From Dactylis glomerata (lineage: Eukaryota; Streptophyta; Magnoliopsida; Poales; Poaceae): 64,000 bases of DNA. The position numbers were made by a program, and so were the translations under genes. Location: the NCBI GenBank assembly GCA_007115705.1, contig QXEO01002102.1, forward strand, positions 1,444,509 through 1,508,508, given 5' to 3'. Below, in pieces: positions 43,346 to 54,561 of this stretch. Under the pieces are notes generated by a model that saw only the letters and a program-made list of their open reading frames with translations, was not told where the DNA came from and made no database searches. How positions within the stretch are numbered: the stretch's first letter is position 1; every line of letters begins with the position of its first letter.

Positions 43346-45443
43346 CTAGGGATAGAACCGACACAACTGCTGTGCGTTCCACGGGTTGTCGATGTCCTTC
43401 CCAGTATTGGGATCGCGTAGCCGATACGCGCCTCCTAGGATTGCTTCGTGGACGAGGTATGGGCCTTCCCATGGCGGCTCCAGCTTTGACGTGCTTGCCT
43501 GCTTGAGGCGAAGTACGAGGTTGCCTGGTTCGAAGGACCGTCCGCGTACCCGTCTGCTGTGGTAATTGCGGAGGCTTTGCTGGTAAACTGCCGAACGGGC
43601 AAGGGCGACGTCCCGAGCCTCATCCAGCAGGTCTTGGGCATCTGCCAGTGCCTTTTCTGCGTCTTCTTCGACATAGGCCACTACACGGGGCGTGCAGTAG
43701 CGCACGTCCGTAGGTAGCACTGCTTCTGCCCCGAAAAGCAGGAAGAAAGGTGTGTAGCCGGTCGAAGAATTGGGCGTAGTCCGCAGGCTCCATAGGACTG
43801 AGGGCAGTTCCTCGACCCAAGCGCCTGCCACGTGTTTGAGAGGTCGAAGGAGTCGCTTCTTTAGGCCTGCGCAGACGAGCCCATTGGCCTTTTTGACTTG
43901 GCCGTTGGACTTGGGGTGCACTACCGAGGCGTACTTGATCTTGATGCCGAGGTTTTTGGCGAACTCTTGGAATTCGCCCGAGGTAAAGTTGGTGCCGTTG
44001 TCGGTGATGATGCTGTTCGGTACGCCGTACCGGTAGACGATGGACTCGAAGAACTTGACCGATGTGGTTTCCTCTTGGTTGGTGACCGGGACAGCTTCGA
44101 TCCACTTGGAGAACTTGTCCACCGCGACTAGCAGGTATGTGTGATTTCCTCGAGATGACTTGGGAAGAGGCCCAACTTGATCGAGGCCCCATTGCGAGAA
44201 GGGCCAAGCGACAGGTATGGTGTGCAGCTCTGACGCGGGCGCGTGGGGCTTGGTGGCGAACAGCTGGCATGCTTCGCAGTGCTGGACGATGTTCCTGGCG
44301 TCGTAGAGGGCAGAAAGCCAGTAGAACCCTGACCAAAAGGCCTTAGCAACAAGGGTTCGACTGCTGGCATGATGCCTGCAGGTTCCTTCATGGATTTCTC
44401 GAAGGAGGGCGATTCCATCCTCTTGCGCTATGCACCGTTGGAGTACCCCTGTGGTGCTATGCTTGTAGAGTTCCCCGTTGATTATCGTGAAGGCCTTGGA
44501 ACGCCTCATAACCTGTCGCCGATGGATGGGGTCTTCTGGGAGTTCGCCCCGCATCAGGTAGGCCAAGTATAGCTTTGTCCAAACTGCTTCGACGAGCATG
44601 ATTACTGCTGCGTCTTTGGGGAGGTCTTCTGTTCCCGCTGCTGGGGTGGTGTTTGCCTGCTTAGCCCCCGAGCGTGTTGCTAACGCCGGGTCGGTTGCTG
44701 GCTTGATCTTGACAGAGCGCTCGAATATCACTTCGAAGAAAACTCCTGCCGGTATCGGCAGGCACCTGGAGCCCACGTTGGCCAGGTTGTCTGCTTCTTC
44801 GTTACTTTCTCTGCTGATGTGCGTCACCTCGCACCCTTCAAAGTCACCTTTGAGCTTGTCGTACATGGCGCGATATGCTATCATGTTTGCACAGGTCGCA
44901 TTGCACTCCTTCATAACTTGCTGGGCGATGAGGTTCGAGTCTCCGTGGATCTTGATGCGGGTAGCCCTGCACGCTTTTGCCATGCGCATGCCATGCAGGA
45001 CGGCTTCATATTCTGCTTCGTTGTTCGAGGGGTTCGAGAATCGCATGCGGAGGACGTAGCGCATCTTATCCCCTTGCGGTGATACAAGGACCACTCCTGC
45101 TCCTGCCCCCAAGACTCGCTTGGACCCATCGACGAATATGGTCCAACTATTCGACCCAGTCTGGGAGTTCGGGCATCTGAGCTTCCGTCCATTCGGCTAT
45201 GAAATCTGGTAGGACTTGTGACTTGATTGCCGATTGGCGCTGGTACGTGATATCCCAGGGTCCTAGCGTGATTCCCCATAGCGACACACGTCCTGTGGTG
45301 TCTGGGTTATTGAGGATGCTAGAAACTGGGTTCGAAGCTACCACTATGATGGAATGGCATTCGAAGTAGTGCGGCAGTTTCTTCCCCGTCATTTAGATGG
45401 CGTATGCTAGCTTCTGGTAGTGGGGATACCGCTGCTTGGTCGG
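43346..45443 (-). pseudogene. RNase H and integrase part of element D pol
   Basis: Right after the E insertion the frame resumes the first RNase H (PTKQRYPHYQKLAYAI), is stopped by TAA at 45393-45395, and continues to 45147. A frameshift near 45140 leads into a second, archaeal-type RNase H (GAGAGVVLVSPQGDKMRY, HGDSNLIAQQV), a Tat-lineage hallmark. Integrase follows with its HHCC finger (CRHHASS to CEAC) and catalytic Asp311 (GLDQVGP) and Asp371 (ITDNGTN) counted from 45112. The third catalytic residue is Lys (QVKKANG, codon AAA at 43892-43894) where Glu is expected. The spacing is normal, so this integrase should be inactive. The C-terminus (FEPGNLVLRLK) is complete. Confidence 0.85.
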
Positions 45444-45779
45444 TGACAAGGGTATAGCTAATAGAGCCCGTTAGTTGAGTACCCCTGAGGCCCGTTAAGC
45501 TAAGGCCCAATTGTAATGGTAGTCGAGATACGAGTTCTTACCGTATGTCGATATTGTAATCTGTATTGGACCCTACCCGATCCTCGAGACATGGCCACCT
45601 ATATATAGGGGCCAGGAGGGGACGGTGTAGGCCAGATTGAAAGCAAGCCAGGTTCAACACCCAAGTTTACTTTTGATATACACCTATTTCGACTAACCTT
45701 ACCTTCGAGTTCATCCGACGCCTTATCTCCCCGATCCAAAGTCCTTCATCTAGGATATTTGTCGAGTTAACCCTCGTCA
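45444..45779 (+). repeat. 5' LTR of element E (336 bp)
   Basis: Ends are TGACAAGG and CCCTCGTCA. The TATA box CTATATATAGG is near 45599. It pairs with 54226-54561. Confidence 0.95.
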
Positions 45780-45781
45780 AT

Positions 45782-45799
45782 TGGCGCCGAATGTGGGGA
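45782..45799 (+). promoter_or_regulatory. Primer-binding site of element E
   Basis: TGGCGCCGAATGTGGGGA starts two bases after the LTR. The first eight bases match the complement of plant Asp tRNA; the rest matches poorly. The site in D (TGGCGCCGACCGTGGGGA) is the same type. Confidence 0.7.
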
Positions 45800-45816
45800 C
45801 TCTGGGCGTTGGAATC

Positions 45817-48800
45817 ATGAATTCGACGGCATTTTTGCTTTTAGCCAACAGTAGTACAGAAGTCGACGAAAATCAAGAGATGGAGTTGATAATCGGAAGT
45901 TTAAGCATCTTCATCGGGCCATCGGGTTCATCTTGCCTTTCATATCCAATGAAACAAGATCCGTCGGCAAGCGAGCCCGAAACAGTAGCAATGATGGAAT
46001 ATTCTGAAGGCTCTTCCAGCGAGGTAAACTCACCGGTCAGCTTAGAAGAAGTGCAAGAAGGAAAAATCGCAGAAGACAACGAAGCAATGGAAAATTTCGA
46101 CGTAGGGATCCAACTCAAAGATCTCATGATCTGCCTCAACGATATCTCAGACAAGTCAACAGATACGTGGAAGACAGGGTTAAAGCTTTCTGAAGATGGT
46201 GACTCGGTCTTCTCAAGCTCTAATAGTAACATCGGCAAACAATGCCAGGTGCTCGCCATTGTAGGAGACAATTCAGAAGAATTCGACGAAAACAACAATC
46301 CAGTGCTAAACCCAGCAAATATCGAAAGGGGAGCAAATCACCTAGCAGAAGGGCAAACAGCAGAATCCCTCACAACCAGGGAAAAAAATCGACTATCAGT
46401 CGACGAATGGAGAATAATAAGAGCAGCCGTAGAACACGGCACACCAATACCATCAAATTCCAGCGAGGACATGCTTTTGGGGTATCATTATGCCCTAAGG
46501 CAGCAGGCAAAACAACTAGCAAAGGAGAAAATAGAGATACAACAAAGAAAAGAATCAGCCATTGCAGCTAGCAACGTCGCTCACAGAGCATGAAGCGACG
46601 CATCACACACTAACGCAAGGAGAAATCGTCGACATGGTTCAAGGTACAAAAACTTCGAGTACTCAGAAAGGCAAAGCATCTCCAAAAACCTCGACTCGTC
46701 CTTCCTATCGGTCGACGAGCAGGGGAACATCGTACCAAAAACCCCCGAAGCAGCACTAGTGGCAGCACAAGCGTATCTGCTTACAACTCGACCAAGTCCA
46801 GGGGATCCTAGGGAACATATGCACAGAGCAGCATTGAACGGACTAAATATGGTGGGCCACAAGCTATCAGCAAAAGGAGAGGAAGCATATCACCACAAGG
46901 AAGCACACAAGCCAAGATCACCTCGCCGTCACAATAGTCCTCGGCATAGAAATAGTAATCAACGATCTCGATCACCATCACCAAGACAACATGGAGGAAC
47001 TCGAAGATCTCGATCTCCAAACGAAAAGCGCGACTATGAAGACGACGAAAAGGAGATGGGAGCATCGTGCTTTACCCGCAGGGTTCGCACTACACCAGTA
47101 CCCAAGGGGTTCAAATTACCTCATGATCAACAAAAGTACGACGGATCGCAAGAACCACAATCATGGCTCTCAGACTATCTGCAAGCAGTACAAATATTGG
47201 GAGGAACTAAAGAAACAGCAATGCAAAGTTTGCAACTACACCTCACCGGCGCAGCAAGGTCATGGTTGAGCAAACTAGAGAAAGAAACTATTGGAAGCTG
47301 GGAAGACCTCACAAATCAATTTACAAGCAACTTCAGGTCGACATACAAGCGGTCGACATCAATAGAAGAAGTCAAAGCGTGTGTGCAACAACGCGACGAA
47401 ATGTTACGGGCATACATCCAAAGATGGAGTCTTATAAAAATTCAGCAGTTGAAGTTTCAGACGAAAGAGCAATATACGCGTTCATAATTGGATTAAGGCG
47501 AAGAGACCTAGTCGAAGAGATGGGCAGAATTAAGCCAAAAATAGTGTCAGACCTCATGGACATAGCAAACAGATTTGCAGATGGAGAGGATGCATGCAAC
47601 AACAAGCGGACGCGATCCCTAGAGGACGATAGAAGAAACAGATATGGAAGTCAAAGAAGATGGTCCCGCAATTACGACAACTACGGCTCCCATAGACAAG
47701 TAGCCGCGGGGTATAAGGACAACAGCTACCAAGGAAGTGATCGCAGAAGCTCGGGATATCGAAGCTATCGAAAAGAGGACTATAAAAAGTTTCCCACAAG
47801 AGAATCCAGAGAGTATAACCCGTCACCAGAAGACATGCTAAATGGACCTTGTCATATACACTCAGTGCTTGTCGATGGAAAGCGAGTATCCAGGCATGCA
47901 ATGAAAGATTGCACAACATTCTTGAAGCTACAAGTGGCATCATTAAACAAACAAACCGAAGCGAGGCAACAAGGATACGAAGGAAGCAACAAACCTCCCA
48001 CAAATCAGCAAGGGAACAATGGAGCCCCTCAAGGACAAGACCAGCCAAACCAGGGACACGATGACGACGAAGGGTACGTTCCATCTAAGGGATACATCAC
48101 AACAATGATACAACCTGTGCCCAAGTCAAACAAAGAGGAAAAGAATATTACTCGACAAGTCAATTTAGCAGTCACTTCACCTCCAGCTACAACAGAATAT
48201 CTACACTGGTCAGAACAACCAATCGAGTTCAACAGGGAAGATCACCCCATAATAGTGCCTCGGTCGGGAAACGCGCCTTTGGTACTCAAAGCTCAAATCG
48301 GCGAATATGATGTCGACATAATATTCATGGATGCAGGAAGTGGAATCAATTTGATATATGTGAAAACACTCAGAGCAATGCATATATCACTAGAGTTCCT
48401 GAAGCCAACAGACTGTTCCTTCCATGGGATCGTACCAGGGAGTGCCAATTATCCACTAGGTCGGATAGCACTCAACGTTTGCTTTGCCAACCGGCAAAAC
48501 TACAGAAGAGAAAAGCTAGACTTCGAGGTCATGGACTGGCCATCTCAGTATCATGCGATCCTCGGGCGACCCGCGTTTTCGCGATTCATGGCAGTACCTC
48601 ACTATACGTATCTAGTACTCAAGATGCCAGGACCAAAGGGAATAATCACAGTAAAGGGAAGCTTCGAAGTCTCAGATCTTTGCGACAAGGAGTTCCACAA
48701 GATGGCGCAAAACTTTGGCATGATAGCCAACTATGCAGAGAAGGTGAAAAGCATGACTACGGAAGGCGTCAAGCTACTCGAGGGACGCGTCGCGGAGCCA

Positions 48801-48878
48801 GAGATGAAGAAACCACGAGTAGAAGCATCAGGAGAAGACAAAGTTACAGAAGAAGAAGAGAAGGCCACGATGGCATAA
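45817..48878 (+). pseudogene. Gag-protease of element E, stop and frameshift
   Basis: The ATG at 45817 (MNSTAFLLLANSS) opens an acidic N-terminal region. A TGA at 46591-46593 interrupts it, after which the same frame continues with an Arg/Ser-rich stretch and the gag core (LHLTGAARSWLSKL, TNQFTSNFRSTYKR). Near 47440, at an A-run, the reading shifts and continues with IYAFIIGLRRRDLVEEMG. A zinc-knuckle-like CHIH..H..C block lies near 47850-47910, and a retropepsin-like domain shows DIIFMDAGSGINLIY, AGSG where D shows GGSS. The frame ends with an acidic tail at 48878. No RT follows. Confidence 0.8.
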
Positions 48879-49172
48879 GCATCAAGAACAACAAAGTAGA
48901 GTAGAAGAATAAGACTGTAAAAGCCACGAGTTATACTAGGGGCAATGCCCTCTAGATCCAGAACACAAGTCATAGGCCGGATCTCTTGGGTCACCCCATG
49001 TATCTTACATTACAAGTATAATAAAGACAAAATGTTCCTCATATTCGAGTTTACGAGTCTTTCAAAGAAAAAATGCGGCAAACGCACGAATCATACAAAA
49101 ACACTCTGAGAACAAATTTCAGACATACAGTCGCGAAATAAGAAACTCTCGCGTTCCACAGATACACAAGTA
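48879..49172. other. Convergent spacer between gag-pro and antisense gene b (element E)
   Basis: About 290 bp where the sense gag-pro and antisense gene b transcripts would meet. I see no gene or strong repeat. Confidence 0.5.
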
Positions 49173-50059
49173 TTACAATAGCGGGTTGTCAGAGTCATCT
49201 ACACCTAAAGGATCTAAATAGTGGTACTCGCGGAAAAACGTGGCATCTGCTTGCAATAGCTTAGCTATAAGCCTTCGAGCAGGTTGCAACGTATTCTCCA
49301 CGTGTACTCGCAGACTAGCTCCACCCGGAGCCAAACTCAGGGACATAGAGCTATAATTGAGCCTTGGGTGCCACTTGCGTATCCACCCAAGAGCAAAATT
49401 TGCACCTGCAACTAAGTTCAGTTCTATCAGTCGATGAATACGCTGGCTGGATCTAAAAGTATCGAGAAGCAGTGGGAAAGTTGCAGGCAGAGGATTGCGA
49501 GGAAGCATAACAGAGTGCATAGTCACGAGAGCTCTTCTGCAACCATCAACTGACTCGCCAATGTGTTGGGCGCGATCCTGAAGCAGTACAATAGCACTCC
49601 GGTGTCGAGGATCAGACCACAAAGTTTCAACACTCGCGGACATTTTTTCTAGAGCCGCATTTCGCTCGGTAACCCGATGATCTTCAGCAGCGAAATCCAA
49701 ACAAGTGCCTACGATGGCAAAGGATATCACAAAAACAGCAGTGGAGCAAGAAGGGAAAAAGATAAGTCGAAAGGAAGCTTACATCGCAACATCTCGCAGG
49801 CTGACTCAATAATGCCAAGGACAAAAGAATTGCATTCCTCGTGATGCAAAATCTTCATCGTCAAGCTAGACACCTTATCATCAAGAATAGATACCTGCTT
49901 TGTCAAGCCACAAGCTTTGCTAGCTTTGCCCACAGCCATCTGTGCTTGGCGTTTGGACAAAGTCAAGCGAGCCTCAAGATCAGAAATCCTTGAAGAATAC
50001 TCCGCGCATTGGCTGCATCGGCGAGGAGGAAGGAGCATGGCCGTGACTCGAAGGATCAT
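49173..50059 (-). pseudogene. Antisense gene b of element E: coiled-coil protein
   Basis: Two exons on the minus strand: from about 50059 (the ATG choice is uncertain) to about 49784, and about 49706 to 49173. The junction uses GCGATGTAAGC and CCATCGTAGGC and stays in frame. The first exon is a coiled coil (YSSRISDLEARLTLSK, VSILDDKVSSLTMKI). The second is helical, with LVTMHSVMLPRNPLPATF and FALGWIRKWHPRLNY, and ends ..DDSDNPLL. I see no stop inside this reading, so unlike its D relative it may be intact; I leave it as pseudogene because gene a of the same cassette is broken and the start is unproven. The function is unknown. Confidence 0.5.
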
Positions 50060-50246
50060 TGATATGCATAGACTGGAAGTCGAAGGAAAAGAAAGGAGAA
50101 ACATTTCAGAAAGCTACCACAACATATCATAGAAAAGAAACATATTTACATAAGTGCAAACCCTTTGGCTAAGGTTCTCGGGTTGCATACGACTAAAGGT
50201 TTTTTACATCAGAAGTAGAAATTAAAAAACTACAGAGAAGCCGAGT

Positions 50247-52943
50247 CTACGCCATCTCAGCATTTTGCTCTGTGACAGCAGAAGGCATGGTGAATTCCTT
50301 GCCAACAGTTGATGGAGGAGCAGGTTCTTCCGCTGCTGGAGGTGGCGCAGTAGATGTCACGGAGGCCGCCGAAGGACAAATAATTGACGCCAGTGCAGGC
50401 GCCAACTTCTTCGCCTTCTCGAAGAAGACCTTCAACTCAGCGCGGGTGCGACCATGAGGAGAGCTCACCTTCTCCCAGTCGAAATCCGCACCATGTGCAT
50501 ATGAGAGTGCAATAGCACCCTCCGCACCACGCTTCAGAGAAAGCCCCTTCAGCTGGAGGATAGGGTCTTCAGTTGTATCGAAGGCTTTGGCGAGTTTTGT
50601 CAAGTCGTCTTTTGGAGCCTCCGCCTTTTTCTTCGGCCACAACCCGACGAACATCCGCGTTAGAACGCGGCTCACCAACTCAAGGATCTCGTGGATAGAT
50701 ATCCAGTTTGCTTCGAGTAGGTTAACCGCGGTCATCAGAGGATCGTCGCCAGGTTGCAAAGTCGATGAAGATACCCCGGTGAATCCTACACAGCAAAGGG
50801 GACAAGGAAGGAAAGGAAAATATTAGCAAACGCAAGAACACAGCAGAAGTCGAAGAAGAAGGATAAGGCGAATATTTACCTCCAGCAGCAGCAGACATCG
50901 TGTGAAGACGCTCTGCCACGGCTTGCTCTCGCTGAGAGTGCTCTTTGTTCGTGTCGGCCAATGCTTTTTTCCATTTTCTTCGCCTTAGCCAGCGCTGATT
51001 TCTGTGACTTCTCAGCGTTTGCTTTGGCGGCGGTAGCAACATCATAGGCCTTCTACGATGCGCTGAGCTCAGCTTCCAGCGATGCAATACGGGCATTGGC
51101 CGTTGCTAGATCAACTGCAGTCCAACAAAAGAAAGAAAGGAAGTCAAATAAAGAACATGAGATAAGCATAGAGGAAAAGTAAAGACAGGATGTCGAGCGT
51201 ACCTTTGGAAGCTTTCGCAACCTTTAGGTACTCAGCACATTCAGTGCCCAAGGCGACGAATATCTTCAGCAATGCCTGGGAAAGAAGGCGCGTAAGAGCA
51301 TAATTTTTGCAAGGAAAGCAAGTCAAAGAAAGTTACTCACATCATCGGGGGAAACCGCGGATTCATGGGCTTCAAGAGAAACATCGGTTTCTTTGGCCTT
51401 CTTCGAGCGTTTGAGGCTTCGGGTTGCAGGAATCTTCTTGACAGAAGCCCTGGTGACCCTAGGTGCAATTTCTTGCTTAGAGGGCTCATCAGCAGTTGCA
51501 GGAGGAGTTGAAGGAGCAGCCGTAGTACCTTTTGGTGGCTCCTCGTCATCACTACAAGAAGAAAACAAGTTATGTATAACACAACAGAAAGAAGGCAAGT
51601 ACGGTGCAATTGTAGAACTCGAAGAAAAATTTACGACCTCAGAAGATCAAAGTATTCAATATCTTCTACGGGAACAGGGGCTTTATCAGCCGCCGTTCTC
51701 TGTAGAGAGGAACTCGAAGAAGCAAATTCGTCGACACGCTTCCTCTTCTTGTCCACACCAGTGTCTTCAGAGAGCGCAGGAGGAGGCGATGTCATCGAAC
51801 TGGTGTCTTCTTCTGATTCTTCGGCATCATCTTCGTCCTGATTTTCTTCAGCCTCGGGGGCTTCAGATACAGAAGAGGCCAGATCAGCCGGAAGAGGCCC
51901 TGCCTCTGGAAGAGGAGGGCGCGAAACGAGGAATTGGTGTTCCTGCACACTCACAAGTCAGTAAAGTAACAAAGGCAAAGAAAAGCACAGCTCAAAATAA
52001 ACGAAATTCGACAACAAGTGAACAAAAGCAAACAGATATGTACCTCGGGTAGGGGGTGCACGAAGTCGAAATAACTAGCAGCCAATTCAGCAACCGCATG
52101 GTCCTTAGTGAGCTTGGTGAGGCTCCTGACTTGCTTGTCGACATCTTGCTTCTCTATCTGATCTTCAGAGATGCGAGCAGGATCCTCCAAGCCAGAGTAG
52201 CTCCAAAGCTTGGTAAGGCGATGCTGCAAGGGTTGAACTCGATGTTGCACGAAGAACGCTATGAGTTGAATACCCGACAATGCGCCTCCTTTGCCTCCTT
52301 TAAGAGCTTGAATGCGAGATAGCAGAGGAGCAATCTGTTCTATTTCCGCATCTGAGGGAAGCGAATCCCACGATGCCAATTTCTTCACTTCCTTGGAGGC
52401 GTCGAAGGGAGCTAGACCATATTCGTCTTCAGGAGAGGCCTTGCGGTCTTTGACATAGAACCATTTTGTCCTCCACCCTTGGACAGATGCGGCCATGGAA
52501 AATTCGAGATATTGCGCCTCAGGACGCACAGAAACAACGGCTCCGCCCAGTTCGGGTTTTCTGGACAAAGCAAAATTGGGGCGGAGCCGGAAGATTGACC
52601 TCCAGAGAAGAAAATGGGGCTCAATGCCCGGGAATGACTCGCAAAGAGTCACGAAGCAAGCAATATGGAGGATGGAGTTAGGTGTGAGCTGGTGAAGCTG
52701 CACACCATAAACAAAGAGAAGCCCATGAAGAAATTCGTGGGCAGGAAGAGAAAGGCCGCAGAGGAGGAAGGCAAGGAACATTACCCGATAACCGCTCAGG
52801 GGCTACGGGATCCGCTCGGTGCTAGGGAATTTGACGGAGTCGCTGCCGGAGATGAGGCCGTCCGTCCTGGCCTTCTCCACCTCCTTCTTCGTGATGGCAG
52901 AGGTCACCCAGCTAGTCGCAGAGTTCGCCTTTCCCTTGGCCAT
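50247..52943 (-). pseudogene. Antisense gene a of element E: Transposase_28-like with coiled coil
   Basis: Six exons on the minus strand: 52943-52044, 51942-51638, 51551-51341, 51275-51203, 51114 to about 50880, and about 50785-50247. All visible junctions are GT..AG and phase-compatible. Exon 1 begins MAKGKANSATSW and carries Transposase_28 blocks (FLLCGLSLPAHEFLHGLL, TPNSILHIACFVTLCE, WRTKWFYVKDRK). Exon 2 is acidic with a KKRKRV nuclear-signal-like cluster; exon 3 has LKRSKKAK. The C-terminal exons are helical and match gene a of D. Breaks: TAG at 52803-52805 in exon 1, another TAG early in exon 5 (about 51052), and a frameshift at an A-run near 50975. A canonical TATA box lies 145 bp upstream of the ATG. 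Confidence 0.8.
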
Positions 52944-53083
52944 GGTGTTCTTGGTTGCCAGGTGCTTCACGCGCATCTATCAATCCGCGCTTGGAGGCTA
53001 TGCACGAGAGGAGAAGGAAGCAAAGATCGACAATGGTGGCGGTAGAGAGAAAGAGCTGGTAAACAGTAAAAATCCCCCACTAT

Positions 53084-53096
53084 CCCCTTATATACC
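53084..53096 (-). promoter_or_regulatory. TATA box of antisense gene a, element E
   Basis: Minus-strand GGTATATAAGGGG is a canonical plant TATA box about 145 bp upstream of the ATG at 52943. It lies outside the LTRs, so the antisense gene has its own promoter. Confidence 0.65.
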
Positions 53097-54225
53097 TTCT
53101 CAGAGAAGGAACGTGGGCTGAGACGTGGCGCAAAGAGCGGAAACGGCAGCCCACTAACAGGCAAAAAATTGCAAAATTACCGCGCTACCCACAAAACGGT
53201 TCGCACTCACACAGAGTGACGTATAGTCAAAATTGCCCACTGGTGTCATGAAGAAGGCGACATGAGAAAGATCAAATTCGACAGGTGCATATATTCGACG
53301 AGTATTGATATATGTTGATTTCTGAATAAAGGTCGACATCATGAAAGACATAAGGATTGGCGCCGACAATAAAAAAAATTAGTTGATGAGACTATACCCG
53401 AAAAACATTCGACTATAGCCTCGGGGGCTACTACCATCGGGAGCGCTGAACGCGCACCCGACGAAAGTTATCATTAAACTATTTCAAGTTGAAGTATGAT
53501 GATGGACTACATTATATTTGAGCCTATACTCGAAAAATGTATTGTTCGACTATAGCCTCGGGGGGCTACTACCATCGGGAGCACTGAGCGCGCACCCGAC
53601 GATATTTATTGACAAAACACTAAAGCATGGGAAGTGAAGGAGTGTGCACTGGAACATTGTTACTCCCATCGGGAGCGAGTTTTTTATGGTTGTATAACCC
53701 GAATATTTTTAGTCAAAATTTGACTGCGACATGAGATTCTCGAGTTGCGTTATCGCAATGAAACTCGAATGCCGTGATTTATCATGAAGGTAAGACCCTG
53801 GGATCCGTCCTGTGTTGCCTAGTATACGCACATGGATGCGCTCTGCTGGTATGTATCCGTGTCTACGACGCGAAGAAAATCCTGGTGGACGCACTGGGTA
53901 CCCTGAGAGTCACTGGGATTCATTCTTTGTAAGTCCTAAATGCGGCAAAAGAGTGGGTTTGACCGGTATCCCGAATTCAAGTCCAAGGGGATTGAATTTG
54001 AAGTAGGTGACAAGTATCTGTTCCGGTAGTTAACTGACCTCTTGATCCGTCAGAGTTGTCAGGCTTGTTCATCAAAACCCCTTGCAAATATTATCATAAA
54101 AATAAGTCGAAAGACCAAGTCGAAGATTTGAAGATATGAAGAAGTCGAAGAATTAATCAAGTCGAAGATTTAAAGATTAGAGATTCAACCTGAATCTGCA
54201 ATTCTGGTAGAATCTCAGGGGCTAC
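53097..54225 (+). other. Spacer of element E with duplicated PPT-like block and PPT
   Basis: Noncoding DNA upstream of the antisense promoter and before the 3' LTR. A block containing TTCGACTATAGCCTCGG and CTACTACCATCGGGAGC occurs twice, 137 bp apart (53408 and 53545). Both copies contain CCTCGGGGGCTACT-like sequence, close to the true polypurine tract CTCAGGGGCTAC at 54214-54225. Confidence 0.6.
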
Positions 54226-54561
54226 TGACAAGGGTATAGCTAATAGAGCCCGTTAGTTGAGTACACCTGAGGCCCGTTAAGCTAAGGCCCAATGGTAATG
54301 ATAGTCGAGATACGAGTTCTTATCGTATATCGATATTGTAATCTGTATCGGACCCTACCCGATCCTCGAGACCTGGCCACCTATATATAGGGGCCAGGAG
54401 GGGATGGTGTAGGCCAGATTGAAAGGAAGCCAGGTTCAACACCCAAGTTTACTTTCGATATACACCTATTTCGACTAACCTTACCTTCGAGTTCATCCGA
54501 CGCCTTATCTCCCCGATCCTAAGTCCTTCATCTAGGACATTTGTCGAGTTAACCCTCGTCA
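54226..54561 (+). repeat. 3' LTR of element E (336 bp)
   Basis: The same length and ends as the 5' LTR, about 12 substitutions apart by eye, with the GTCGG duplication directly after it. Confidence 0.95.

Larger units (their letters stand above)
45444..54561 (+). mobile_element. Element E: non-autonomous Tat-lineage element (no pol enzymes)
   Basis: A complete 9,118-bp element on the plus strand, with 336-bp LTRs at both ends and a perfect GTCGG duplication (45439-45443, 54562-54566). It sits in the first RNase H region of D and, with its 5-bp duplication, adds a multiple of three bases. It carries a primer site, gag-protease, then directly the antisense two-gene cassette. RT, RNase H and integrase are absent without visible remnant. 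The primer site, polypurine tract and cassette match those of D, so a D-like element could supply the enzymes. About 12 of 336 LTR bases differ, mostly transitions. Confidence 0.9.
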
